64,000 bases of DNA from an uncultured Bacteroidia bacterium (GTDB taxonomy: Bacteria > Bacteroidota > Bacteroidia > Bacteroidales > UBA932). Below the pieces are notes generated by a model. The model saw nothing but the letters and a program-made list of their open reading frames with translations. It had not been told where the DNA came from and made no database searches. The stretch spans positions 186,001 through 250,000 of the forward strand of contig CACZKE010000002.1 of NCBI GenBank assembly GCA_902781705.1, written 5' to 3'. Each line of letters begins with the position of its first letter. Within the stretch, counting starts at the first letter, position 1. Shown here piece after piece: positions 1 to 6,899 of the stretch. Both the position numbers and the translations under genes were made by a program.

Positions 1-52
1 CGAGGTCCAGTTCCTCGAAATCGGCGATAAGGGGTACGCGTATCTGTCTCAT
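1..52 (-). CDS. Partial unknown gene, translationally coupled to the ABC exporter
   Basis: An ATG at 52-50 on the minus strand overlaps the TGA of the upstream ABC exporter as ATGA, and the frame stays open for 17 codons to the window edge (begins MRQIRVPLIADFEE). The 4-nt overlap is typical of coupled genes in one operon. Too little is visible to name a family. It could be chance, since only 52 bases are available. Confidence 0.45.
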   Translation of the reverse strand, partial: MRQIRVPLIADFEELDL

Positions 53-1899
53 AAGGATTGCATGTCGTTGAGTTTCTTGTAATAACCGTCCAGGGCGATG
101 AGTTCCTCGTGCCGTCCGCGCTCGACCACTTTCCCTTCGTGGAGGACGATGATTTCGTCGGCATTCTTCACGGTGGAGAGGCGGTGGGCGATGGCGATGG
201 TGGTGCGGGTGTTCATCAGATGGTCCAGGGCGTCCTGGACGATGCGTTCGGATTCGGTGTCCAGGGAGGCGGTGGCCTCGTCCAGGATCAGGATGGGCGG
301 GTTCTTGAGGATGGCCCGGGCGATGGACAGGCGCTGCCGCTGTCCGCCGGAGAGTTTGGTGCCCCGGTCGCCGATGTTGGTTTGGTAGCCTTCGGGCTTT
401 TCCATGATGAAGTCATGGGCATTGGCGATCTTCGCCGCGGCGACGACCTCTTCCTCCGTGGCGTTCTCCACCCCGAAGGCGATGTTGTTGAAGATGGTGT
501 CGTTGAACAGGATCGGGTCCTGGTTCACGTTCCCCATCAGGCCGCGGAGGTCCTTGACTTTCAGGCTCTTGATGTCTTTTCCGTCAATGGTGATCCGGCC
601 ACCTGTCGCATCGTAGAAACGGGGAATGAGGTCCACGAGGGTGGATTTTCCGGCGCCGGATTCGCCCACGATCGCGACCATCTTTCCGCGTGGGATTTCG
701 AGGTCCACCCCCTTGAGCACTTCGCGCCCGCTCTCGTAGGAGAACTGGACGCCCTCGAAGGAGATCCGGTCCTTGAATGCTTGGATGCCGGCTGCGTCCG
801 GGGCCTCCTGGATGGGATTCTCCGCCTCGAGGATGCGGTTGATGCGCTCCATCGACGCAAGTCCCTTGGGAATGCCGTAGGTGGCGCGGGAGAGTTCCTT
901 GATGGGTTCGATCACCGAGTAGAGGATGATCATGAAGAAGATGAACTGGGAGGCGTCCATGAAACTGCCGCCGAACAGGCCCTTGCCCCGGATGATCAGG
1001 TAGCCGCCGAAGGCGAGGACCGCCATGATCATCACCGTTCCGAGAAATTCGCTGACGGGATGGGCCGATGCCTGGCGCGTGTTCACCCGGTTGATCTTCC
1101 GGCGCATCCGGTCGGTGACGCCCTCGAAGCGGTCGGACATCTTTTTCTCGGCGTTGAAGGCCTTGATGACGCGGAGGCCGCCCAGGGTTTCCTCCACCTG
1201 GGCCATGGTGTCGCTCCAGAGGGTCTGCGCCTCCAGGGACTGCCGCTTGAGCTGCTTGCCGATGACGCCCATCACCCAGACGAAGGCGGGGACGAAGGTG
1301 AGCATGACAAGCATCATTTCCGGGCTCAGGAACACCAGGAATCCGAAATACAGGACGATCAGGATCGGGTCCTTGATGAGCATTTCGATGGAGGCGGTGA
1401 TGGAGGTCTCCACTTCGTTCACGTCACCGCTCATCCGGGCGATGATGTCGCCCTTGCGCTCCTGGGAGAAAAAGCCGATGGGCAGGTTCAGGATCTTGTT
1501 GTAGATGCGGTTCCGGATATCTTTCACGATGCCGGTGCGGATGGGAATCATCACGGCGGCGGACCCGAAGTAGCAGGAGGTCTTGAGGGCCGTGAAGAAG
1601 ATCATGACGGCGCACAGCAGCAGCAGGGCCGTAACCGCTCCGTGCTGGGCGGAAAAGTCGGACACCAGCCAGTAGGCATTGTTCACGAGGGTGTCCTTGA
1701 ACGAATATCCTTCCGTTCCCCAGGGAATGAACGCGTACTGCGCCGTATCCAGCCGGAACAGGATGTTCAGCAGCGGAACGATGACTGCGAAGGAAAAGAT
1801 ATTGAATATGGCGGACAGGATGTTCAGGACGACCGCCCCGGCCAGGTAACCTTTGTAGGGGAGGGCGTACTGCCGCATCATCTTGAGGAAATCGCGCAT
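49..1899 (-). CDS. ABC transporter, fused permease/ATPase (MsbA-like lipid exporter)
   Basis: A 616-residue half transporter with an N-terminal six-helix exporter domain (about residues 15-325) and a C-terminal ATPase (about 370-600). The ATPase shows Walker A GESGAGKST, the LSGGQRQR signature, Walker B ILILDEATASLD and a switch His in AHRLST. The architecture is that of MsbA-type lipid or multidrug exporters acting as homodimers in the inner membrane; the substrate is not readable. The ATG at 1899 was preferred to the upstream TTG at 1938 because a minus-strand -7 box (1926-1933) lies in between, placing transcription start near 1919. It is divergent from the glycosyltransferase at 1974, and its stop overlaps a following gene at the window edge. 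Confidence 0.9.
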   Translation of the reverse strand: MRDFLKMMRQYALPYKGYLAGAVVLNILSAIFNIFSFAVIVPLLNILFRLDTAQYAFIPWGTEGYSFKDTLVNNAYWLVSDFSAQHGAVTALLLLCAVMIFFTALKTSCYFGSAAVMIPIRTGIVKDIRNRIYNKILNLPIGFFSQERKGDIIARMSGDVNEVETSITASIEMLIKDPILIVLYFGFLVFLSPEMMLVMLTFVPAFVWVMGVIGKQLKRQSLEAQTLWSDTMAQVEETLGGLRVIKAFNAEKKMSDRFEGVTDRMRRKINRVNTRQASAHPVSEFLGTVMIMAVLAFGGYLIIRGKGLFGGSFMDASQFIFFMIILYSVIEPIKELSRATYGIPKGLASMERINRILEAENPIQEAPDAAGIQAFKDRISFEGVQFSYESGREVLKGVDLEIPRGKMVAIVGESGAGKSTLVDLIPRFYDATGGRITIDGKDIKSLKVKDLRGLMGNVNQDPILFNDTIFNNIAFGVENATEEEVVAAAKIANAHDFIMEKPEGYQTNIGDRGTKLSGGQRQRLSIARAILKNPPILILDEATASLDTESERIVQDALDHLMNTRTTIAIAHRLSTVKNADEIIVLHEGKVVERGRHEELIALDGYYKKLNDMQSL

Positions 1900-1925
1900 C
1901 CGGAATCTAGTTTTCGATAATCCTA

Positions 1926-1933
1926 CAAATTTA
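1926..1933 (-). promoter_or_regulatory. -7 box for the ABC exporter
   Basis: Read on the minus strand this is TAAATTTG, matching the Bacteroidetes -7 consensus TAnnTTTG. It sits 26 nt before the ATG at 1899. No clear -33 TTTG was found at the usual spacing. Confidence 0.55.
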
Positions 1934-1944
1934 AGCAAAATCGC

Positions 1945-1952
1945 TATCTTTG
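1945..1952 (+). promoter_or_regulatory. -7 box for the glycosyltransferase, within an inverted repeat
   Basis: TATCTTTG matches the Bacteroidetes -7 consensus, 21 nt before the ATG at 1974. The box lies in short inverted repeats: TCTTTGCAAAGA (1947-1958) is a perfect palindrome, and GCTATC (1944-1949) can pair, with one G-T, with GGTAGC at 1965-1970, three bases before the ATG. Confidence 0.55.
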
Positions 1953-1973
1953 CAAAGAATAAAAGGTAGCGCC

Positions 1974-2846
1974 ATGAGTGAGATCTGCTTCATCATCCCG
2001 GCCCGGAACATCGACACGCTCCACCGGACCCTGTCCATGCTTTCTTTCCAGCAGGATCCTTCCTACCGGGTCCTTGTTGCGGACCTGAGCGGTACCGCGG
2101 AAGCCCATGCCGTGGCGGCCGGATTCGAACATCAGATGGCGGTGGAAACCGTGGACCTGGAGGATACCGGCCTTCCCCTTTGGAAACAGTGCCTGGACGC
2201 CGTCCCCGGTGCGGAGTGGGTTTGTTTCCTGACGCCGGACGTGGACCTGGGGAAACTCAGCGTCAAGCGGATGGTCCGTTGCATCGACGCCCATTCTTCC
2301 TACGACATCTTCCATTGGAATCTGGAGAAACCTTACCGGAAGTATCCCTTGAAAACGCGTCCGGGAAAGCTTTTCGTCCGCCTTTTCCAGGACGGGGACG
2401 TCGCTCCGCTTTCTTCGTTCGTTATCCGCGCCCAGGTCCTCCGCGAGGCTTTCGAGGCCGATCCGGAAGCCGCCGGCATGGACCTCGCCGTCATCCTTTC
2501 GGCCGCGAAGAAGACCGGTATCCGCAGCGTCCGCTGGGAGCGTGTCACGTACAATGCTCCCGTTCCTGATGGCGACCCTGCCCTGGTGGAAAAGGACGTC
2601 CGGGCCCGCCTGGCGTTCTTCCGCTGGTCGGAACGCTTTTTCGGGGAGGAGGACTATCCGCTGGAAACCGGTGACCGCCTCGCGCTCTATGCCGGGGAAC
2701 TCGCACGGCTCTATCCCAGTTTCACTTACGAGGAACTGAAAGCGGATCTCGGCACCTTCGCCGTCGTCAGCGGCCCCATCCGGAAAATGCGCGCCGCCTC
2801 CGCTCTCAAGGCCGCTTTGAAGGCCCGGCAAGAAAGTTTGAAATAA
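1974..2846 (+). CDS. Glycosyltransferase family 2-like protein
   Basis: A 290-residue soluble protein that opens with a GT-A-like nucleotide-sugar fold (ICFIIPARNIDTLHRTL, about residues 3-110) and has an acidic strand end (TPDVDLG) where family 2 enzymes bind metal and nucleotide sugar. The canonical DxD is only loosely present, and the second half is not diagnostic. A role in surface polysaccharide or lipid glycosylation is inferred from the fold and from the divergent MsbA-like exporter. The ATG at 1974 was chosen over a TTG at 1950 because the latter lies inside the -7 box. The tRNA-Pro follows after 57 nt. Confidence 0.6.
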   Translation: MSEICFIIPARNIDTLHRTLSMLSFQQDPSYRVLVADLSGTAEAHAVAAGFEHQMAVETVDLEDTGLPLWKQCLDAVPGAEWVCFLTPDVDLGKLSVKRMVRCIDAHSSYDIFHWNLEKPYRKYPLKTRPGKLFVRLFQDGDVAPLSSFVIRAQVLREAFEADPEAAGMDLAVILSAAKKTGIRSVRWERVTYNAPVPDGDPALVEKDVRARLAFFRWSERFFGEEDYPLETGDRLALYAGELARLYPSFTYEELKADLGTFAVVSGPIRKMRAASALKAALKARQESLK

Positions 2847-2851
2847 AGTTC

Positions 2852-2882
2852 TTGCATTTTCGGAAAAGAATACCGATATTTG
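2852..2882 (+). promoter_or_regulatory. Promoter of tRNA-Pro
   Basis: TTG at 2852-2854 is followed after exactly 20 nt by GATATTTG at 2875-2882, a seven-of-eight match to the -7 consensus. Transcription would start about 15 nt before the mature tRNA. Confidence 0.6.
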
Positions 2883-2903
2883 CAATCCCTTTCGAGGGGA
2901 CCT

Positions 2904-2976
2904 CTGGATGTAGCGCAGTTGGTAGCGCACCTGGTTAGGGACCAGGAGGTCGCTGGTTCAAGTCCAGTCATCCAGA
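2904..2976 (+). tRNA. tRNA-Pro (anticodon AGG)
   Basis: A 73-nt cloverleaf with acceptor stem CTGGATG/CATCCAG, D stem GCGC/GCGC, anticodon stem CCTGG/CCAGG, loop TTAGGGA and T stem GCTGG/CCAGT. C1-G72 with A73 and G37 after the anticodon fit tRNA-Pro. The anticodon reads AGG, so position 34 is A. CCA is not encoded. A rho-independent terminator follows, and the last 24 nt recur inverted at 3016-3039. Confidence 0.92.
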
Positions 2977-3039
2977 CTTAAGTAAAAGGAGCCGCTAACG
3001 CCGGCTCCTTTTTGCGTCTGGATGACTGGACTTGAACCA
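2954..3039. repeat. Inverted duplication of the tRNA-Pro 3' end around the terminator
   Basis: Bases 2954-2977 (T arm, acceptor 3' strand and one flanking base of tRNA-Pro) recur as an exact reverse complement at 3016-3039. The two 24-nt arms are separated by 38 nt that contain the terminator. The distal arm lacks the 5' half of a tRNA, so it is a remnant or attachment-like fragment and not a second gene. Confidence 0.9.
2988..3013 (+). terminator. Rho-independent terminator of tRNA-Pro
   Basis: Stem GGAGCCG (2988-2994) pairs with CGGCTCC (3002-3008) across a 7-nt loop and is followed by five T. Confidence 0.9.
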
Positions 3040-3061
3040 AGTCTACCTACCCCCACCCAAA

Positions 3062-3080
3062 CCCTCCCCTCAGGGGAGGG
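3062..3080. repeat. GC-rich perfect palindrome, probable dispersed intergenic repeat
   Basis: CCCTCCCCT (3062-3070) and AGGGGAGGG (3072-3080) are perfect complements around one base. The nearby CTTCGCTCCG (3090-3099) also occurs in the structured repeats at 18061 and 25823, which suggests related repeat families. Confidence 0.6.
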
Positions 3081-3449
3081 CTTAGTTGCTTCGCTCCGAG
3101 TGTCTGATACAGATTGAAGGGGGCATGCCTCCTCCATCACCGCCATGTCGGCGTTACGATCTCCGAAATCAGGTTTTCATCCTCATTCCTCGGACCCGGT
3201 CTCCGCCGGGCGCTCTGAGGAACACCCTTCTTCCGTGAAAAGTTAAAGACCACGGATGGGCCCGGGAAGGCCGTTGGATGTCGTTTGCCGGTCTTTATCC
3301 CCTTCCTGCAAGACGGGTAAAGACCGCCGATTCATGATATGGCTCGTCAGGGGCGGATTGCCGCTCTTCAAGTTTTCACGATAAGGGCGTTGGCCGGTCC
3401 GGATCCCTATAACCCACCTTGTCCGGTAGGAAGATTGCCGAAAAAAAGT

Positions 3450-3457
3450 TATTTTTG
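3450..3457 (+). promoter_or_regulatory. -7 box for the DUF6440 gene
   Basis: TATTTTTG matches TAnnTTTG, 21 nt before the ATG at 3479. No -33 match was found at standard spacing. Confidence 0.45.
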
Positions 3458-3478
3458 TAAAGACACTATAGGATTACC

Positions 3479-3667
3479 ATGGGAAAAGACAGATTCGACA
3501 TCAAGGAGAAGGAGGGCATCAGTCTCATGACGGATGCCGTCGTCATCGTGGACAAGGAAACAGGGGTGAACTACCTCTTCGTGCACCGGGGATACGGTGG
3601 CGGGCTCACGCTGCTGCTGGACGCGGACGGGAAGCCGATTATCACGAAAGACGTCTACAGGAAATGA
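3479..3667 (+). CDS. DUF6440-like small protein
   Basis: A 62-residue protein that looks like the DUF6440 family from its central pattern VDKETGVNYLF, a GYGGGLT turn and the end LLDADGKPI. Function in this family is unknown. The protein has no signal peptide or membrane segment and is probably a small cytosolic beta-rich domain. It has its own -7 box and stands alone, convergent with the inositol-phosphatase family gene 25 nt downstream. Confidence 0.75.
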   Translation: MGKDRFDIKEKEGISLMTDAVVIVDKETGVNYLFVHRGYGGGLTLLLDADGKPIITKDVYRK

Positions 3668-3692
3668 TCCTGACCGTCCTGGGCGGGCTGGG

Positions 3693-4484
3693 TCAATAGG
3701 GAAGGGCGTCGAGGTGCCGATGGACGGCCTCGAGGATCTTCCGGAGGGAATCCTTCGAATTGGCGGCAATGACCATCGAGGGGCGGTAGAGCGAGGGAGC
3801 ATTCCCGTCGAAGCCGGCAAGGGTTCCGCCCGCTTCCGTAAGGATGAGCGAGGCGGCCGCATAGTCCCAGGGCATCAGCCGGATCTCGAAATAGAGTTCG
3901 GCCTTTCCGGCGGCCATGAGGCAGAGTTCCACGGCGGCGCTTCCCGTCCGTCGGACGTCATTGCAGTCCATGTACAGGTCGTAGATGATGTCGCTGCAGG
4001 TCTTGGCGAATTCTTTCCGGTAGGTGGACATGGCCGTGAAAAGGAGTCCCTCCTTGAAGGAGCGGTCCGATACCCGGATCGGCGTCCCGTTGCAGAAAGC
4101 GCCTTTTCCGGCCTCGGCGGTATAGAGTTCTCCGCGCCAGGGACTGTAAACGACCCCGTAAAGCGGTTTCCCGTTCCGGATGAGGGCGACGCTGATACAG
4201 CAACTCGCGATGCCCCGGGCGTAGTTCGCCGTCCCGTCGATCGGGTCGATGATCCAGACATACTCGTGGTCGAGATCCTCCAGGTCTTCCTCCTCGCAGA
4301 GGAAGCCGCTCCCGGGGAGAAGTTCCGCCAGTCTTCCGGTCAGGAAGTCCTGCACGGCCACGTCGGAGGTCGTCACGATGTTCTCCAGGGTTCCTTTCTC
4401 CTTCACGGAGAATCCGTCCCGGACCATCAGGCGGGAGGCCTCCCGGACTGTTTTTGCAATCTGTTCCAATGTAATAGGTTCCAT
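3693..4484 (-). CDS. Inositol monophosphatase family protein
   Basis: A 263-residue Mg-dependent phosphatase of the IMPase/SuhB/CysQ superfamily. It has the metal-binding motif WIIDPIDGT (D80, D83), an upstream acidic patch CEEE (about 63-66) and the C-terminal WDYAAASLILTEAGG signature. Likely substrates are inositol phosphates, 3'-phosphoadenosine 5'-phosphate or related sugar phosphates; the sequence does not decide between them. It starts 12 nt after the stop of the HExxH membrane protein on the same strand, so the two are probably co-transcribed. Confidence 0.9.
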   Translation of the reverse strand: MEPITLEQIAKTVREASRLMVRDGFSVKEKGTLENIVTTSDVAVQDFLTGRLAELLPGSGFLCEEEDLEDLDHEYVWIIDPIDGTANYARGIASCCISVALIRNGKPLYGVVYSPWRGELYTAEAGKGAFCNGTPIRVSDRSFKEGLLFTAMSTYRKEFAKTCSDIIYDLYMDCNDVRRTGSAAVELCLMAAGKAELYFEIRLMPWDYAAASLILTEAGGTLAGFDGNAPSLYRPSMVIAANSKDSLRKILEAVHRHLDALPY

Positions 4485-4496
4485 GGCTTTATTATT

Positions 4497-4886
4497 TTAC
4501 GGTTCGCGCCGGACCCCGCCGAGGCGGTCGGCCCAGCGTTCGGTGAAGAAGCGGAAATAGGAAGTGGAGCGGAGGGGTGTCCACCAGGCGGCCCAGAGGA
4601 GGGAAGGAAGGCCGATGAGGGGAAGGTACAGGGGGCCCAGGAGTAGGGACTGCCGGGTGTGGCCCCATTCGTGTTTCTCGGTCTTTCCGTCGAAGTCCCG
4701 GTAGGTGTCGTTCAGGATGATGTGCCGGCCGAGGGAAATCCCGCCCCGCATCCGGGAGGCATAGTGGAGCCGGACACCCCGGTAGTCATAGTTCCGGCCG
4801 GGCCTGAGGATCAGCACGAGAAGCGCTCCCAGCAGGTTCTGCGGGAGTTGCCAGAGATAGAGAAGGATGTCCAGCGCCTTTTTCAT
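4497..4886 (-). CDS. Small membrane protein with an HExxH-like motif
   Basis: A 129-residue protein with a hydrophobic N-terminal segment (about 5-28), a central HEWGHTRQS motif resembling the zinc-binding HExxH of metalloproteases, and a second hydrophobic stretch (about 84-103). The family is recognisable as a recurrent Bacteroidetes membrane protein, but no substrate is known, so zinc-peptidase activity is only suggested. The ATG at 4886 was chosen because the upstream extension is proline-rich antisense-like sequence. It precedes the IMPase gene by 12 nt and is divergent from the J-domain gene. Confidence 0.65.
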   Translation of the reverse strand: MKKALDILLYLWQLPQNLLGALLVLILRPGRNYDYRGVRLHYASRMRGGISLGRHIILNDTYRDFDGKTEKHEWGHTRQSLLLGPLYLPLIGLPSLLWAAWWTPLRSTSYFRFFTERWADRLGGVRREP

Positions 4887-4995
4887 CGGACCTGATGCTT
4901 TCAAAAAACGAACCAATTCCCGCCACTTTGTCAGTTCGAGGAGGGATGGACCGACTTTTGATGCAGGGGAGTCCGGACCATAAAAAGACAGTATC

Positions 4996-5814
4996 ATGGG
5001 AGCAGCCAAATGGATCGCAGGATTTCTCGGATGGGCCGCCTGGGGGCCGATCGGAGGACTGATCGGGTATTTCCTCGGAAAGGCCGTCGACAACTATATT
5101 GACATGTCCCGGCAGTTGCCGCCCGGGGACGGGGAAAACTATACGGGCAGTTATACCCGTCGCCAGGGCGGTAACGGCCAGCCCGGGGGCTACCAGCGTT
5201 CTTCCGGCACGCGCGGCTATACGGCCCAGGAGCAGCGCAACAGTTTCTTCGTGAGTCTGCTCGTCCTCTCGTCCGCCATTATCAAGGCCGATGGAAGGAC
5301 GCATCCGAAGGAACTGGATTGCGTCCGGAACTTTTTCCGGACCAATTTCGGGGAGCAGGCGGCGACAGAGGCGATGCAGATCCTGGACCGCTTGAACAGC
5401 CAGCAGGTAAACATCTACCAGGTAGGCGACCAGATTGCCTCCAACATGAATTATTCCCAGCGGCTGCAACTGTTCCACTACCTTGTCCAGATTGCGACCT
5501 CGGACGGGGAGTTCGCCGCTTCCGAGAAAAGCATCCTGGAAGCCATCGGAACCGTCATCCGGCTGAACAAGGGCGATACCGATTCGGTGATTGCCATGTT
5601 CTACAAGGGGGATACGTCGGCCTATACTGTCCTGGAAATCTCTCCTTCCGCTACGGACGACGAGGTACGCGCCGCTTACCGCCGGATGGCGATGAAGAAC
5701 CATCCGGACCGGGTCGCCACCCTGGGGCCGGAGGTGCAGAAGGCCGCCGCGGAGAAGTTCCGCCAGGTCCACGACGCCTACGAAACCATCAAGAAACAGC
5801 GTGGAATGAAATAA
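4996..5814 (+). CDS. TerB/DnaJ-domain protein (DjlA-like co-chaperone)
   Basis: A 272-residue protein with a glycine-rich hydrophobic N-terminal segment (about 5-30, a probable membrane anchor of the DjlA type), a low-complexity linker, an alpha-helical TerB-like domain (about 80-195) and a C-terminal J domain (about 208-272) with the HPD motif at 236-238 that stimulates Hsp70. DjlA-type proteins regulate DnaK at the inner membrane. The order membrane segment, TerB, J domain matches the family. It is divergent from the HExxH gene and convergent with the M28 gene. Confidence 0.88.
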   Translation: MGAAKWIAGFLGWAAWGPIGGLIGYFLGKAVDNYIDMSRQLPPGDGENYTGSYTRRQGGNGQPGGYQRSSGTRGYTAQEQRNSFFVSLLVLSSAIIKADGRTHPKELDCVRNFFRTNFGEQAATEAMQILDRLNSQQVNIYQVGDQIASNMNYSQRLQLFHYLVQIATSDGEFAASEKSILEAIGTVIRLNKGDTDSVIAMFYKGDTSAYTVLEISPSATDDEVRAAYRRMAMKNHPDRVATLGPEVQKAAAEKFRQVHDAYETIKKQRGMK

Positions 5815-5820
5815 TCCGGG

Positions 5821-6813
5821 TCAGATCACCCGGACCAGATAGTGGAAAATGGCGAGGACGCGGCGCCGGAAGATGCCGTAATCCAGAGAGTCCGCGTTGT
5901 CTTCCACTTTATTGTTCTTGAGCGTGATTCCGGAGGTGAACATCACGGAAGGGATGCCGTGGTCCAGGAAGGGTTTCTGGTCGGAAATGGTCCGGTAGAA
6001 CACGCGGGTGAAGTCCTTGCTCCCATAATAGTCGAACCCGAGGTCCAGGCCGATTTCGGAATTCATGTTGGCGATCATCAGCGCGTCACGGCGACCGTTC
6101 TCCGGTTCGCACAGCATCATCAGGTAGTCGCGCCTGGAGGGACGCAGCGGCGCCTCGGTGCCGCCGATCTGGTCGATGTTGACCATCCGGTCGATATCCT
6201 TCGGCGAAATGACATGACCCGTGCGCGGGTCGGTCAGGAGACCGCCGGCGATCTCGTTCCACAGATGATGGGAGCCGGCCAGGCTCTGCTCCTTCGCATC
6301 CAGGGCGACGAAGACGATGGTATGGGAATATGTCTTGCCGAGTTGCGTGAGATGCTGGAACATCCGGGCGAGCATTGTCAGGGCGGCCACGCCGGAGGCA
6401 TTGCTGTCGGCCCCCGGATACAGGGTCCCGTTCAGCGTGCCGATGTGGTCGAAATGGGCGGCGATCACCACATACCGGTTGCCGCTGCCGGGCAGGAATC
6501 CGACGACATTGTGCGCTGCCTTGCCGGTCATGGTCCGGAATCCGCGGTACCAGCCGTCCCGCGCAGGCATAAGGCCGCTTCCGGCAAACTGCCTGGCGAT
6601 GCCCGCGATCGCCCATGTCGCCCCGGGCGTACCGGTCGCGCGGCCGGTGCACAGGGAGTCCGTCAGGAACTCGACCCGGGCGCGGAGCGCTTCTTCGGTG
6701 ACGACGGATTCCGCGTTGCGGGCGCTGATCACATAGCCCGCCGGCTGGGCCTGGGCCGTCAGGGCCGACAGGATCAGCAGGAGGAGACCGGTATGAAAAA
6801 AATTGCCCTTCAT
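5821..6813 (-). CDS. M28-family peptidase homologue with altered catalytic-site residues
   Basis: A 330-residue exported protein (signal peptide about 1-22, cut near AQAQ) with the M28 di-zinc aminopeptidase fold. Visible metal-site residues are H120 and D122 in AHFDHIG, D136 in GADSNASG, E175 and D214 in NIDQIG. The usual catalytic Glu preceding E175 is Lys174 (DAKEQ), and the usual zinc-binding His near the C-terminus (SDH) is Gln279 (SDQKPF). Both codons read cleanly. The protein is therefore probably inactive or catalytically altered. The ATG at 6813 begins the signal peptide. It is convergent with the J-domain gene and divergent from the TPR gene. Confidence 0.85.
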   Translation of the reverse strand: MKGNFFHTGLLLLILSALTAQAQPAGYVISARNAESVVTEEALRARVEFLTDSLCTGRATGTPGATWAIAGIARQFAGSGLMPARDGWYRGFRTMTGKAAHNVVGFLPGSGNRYVVIAAHFDHIGTLNGTLYPGADSNASGVAALTMLARMFQHLTQLGKTYSHTIVFVALDAKEQSLAGSHHLWNEIAGGLLTDPRTGHVISPKDIDRMVNIDQIGGTEAPLRPSRRDYLMMLCEPENGRRDALMIANMNSEIGLDLGFDYYGSKDFTRVFYRTISDQKPFLDHGIPSVMFTSGITLKNNKVEDNADSLDYGIFRRRVLAIFHYLVRVI

Positions 6814-6838
6814 CCGTGCAACAGGCACAATTAATGCT

Positions 6839-6846
6839 TATCTTTG
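6839..6846 (+). promoter_or_regulatory. -7 box for the TPR gene
   Basis: TATCTTTG matches the Bacteroidetes -7 consensus, 53 nt before the ATG at 6900. The leader is unusually AT-rich for this genome. Confidence 0.5.
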
Positions 6847-6899
6847 CATAATGGCTGCGAAATTAGCCATTTCGCGCGTCATTTGAAAATTTTTTTTGG

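Larger units (their letters stand above)
3014..3478. other. Gene-poor intergenic stretch
   Basis: No convincing coding frame lies between the tRNA terminator and the DUF6440 gene. The stretch holds the inverted tRNA fragment (3016-3039), a strong palindrome (3062-3080), two copies of GGTCTTTA/GGTAAAGACC-like sequence near 3290 and 3318, and a -7 box at 3450. Confidence 0.6.

Noticed and set aside
2726..2971. Minus-strand frame containing TGLEPATSWSLTRCATNC
   Set aside because: This is a well-known spurious translation of the antisense strand of a tRNA gene.
3290..3330. Pair of GGTCTTTA and GTAAAGACC-like words as a regulator site
   Set aside because: Too short and imperfect, and not next to a start codon or promoter.
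3479..4646. Plus-strand frame across the inositol-phosphatase gene
   Set aside because: Antisense to a clear IMPase family gene.
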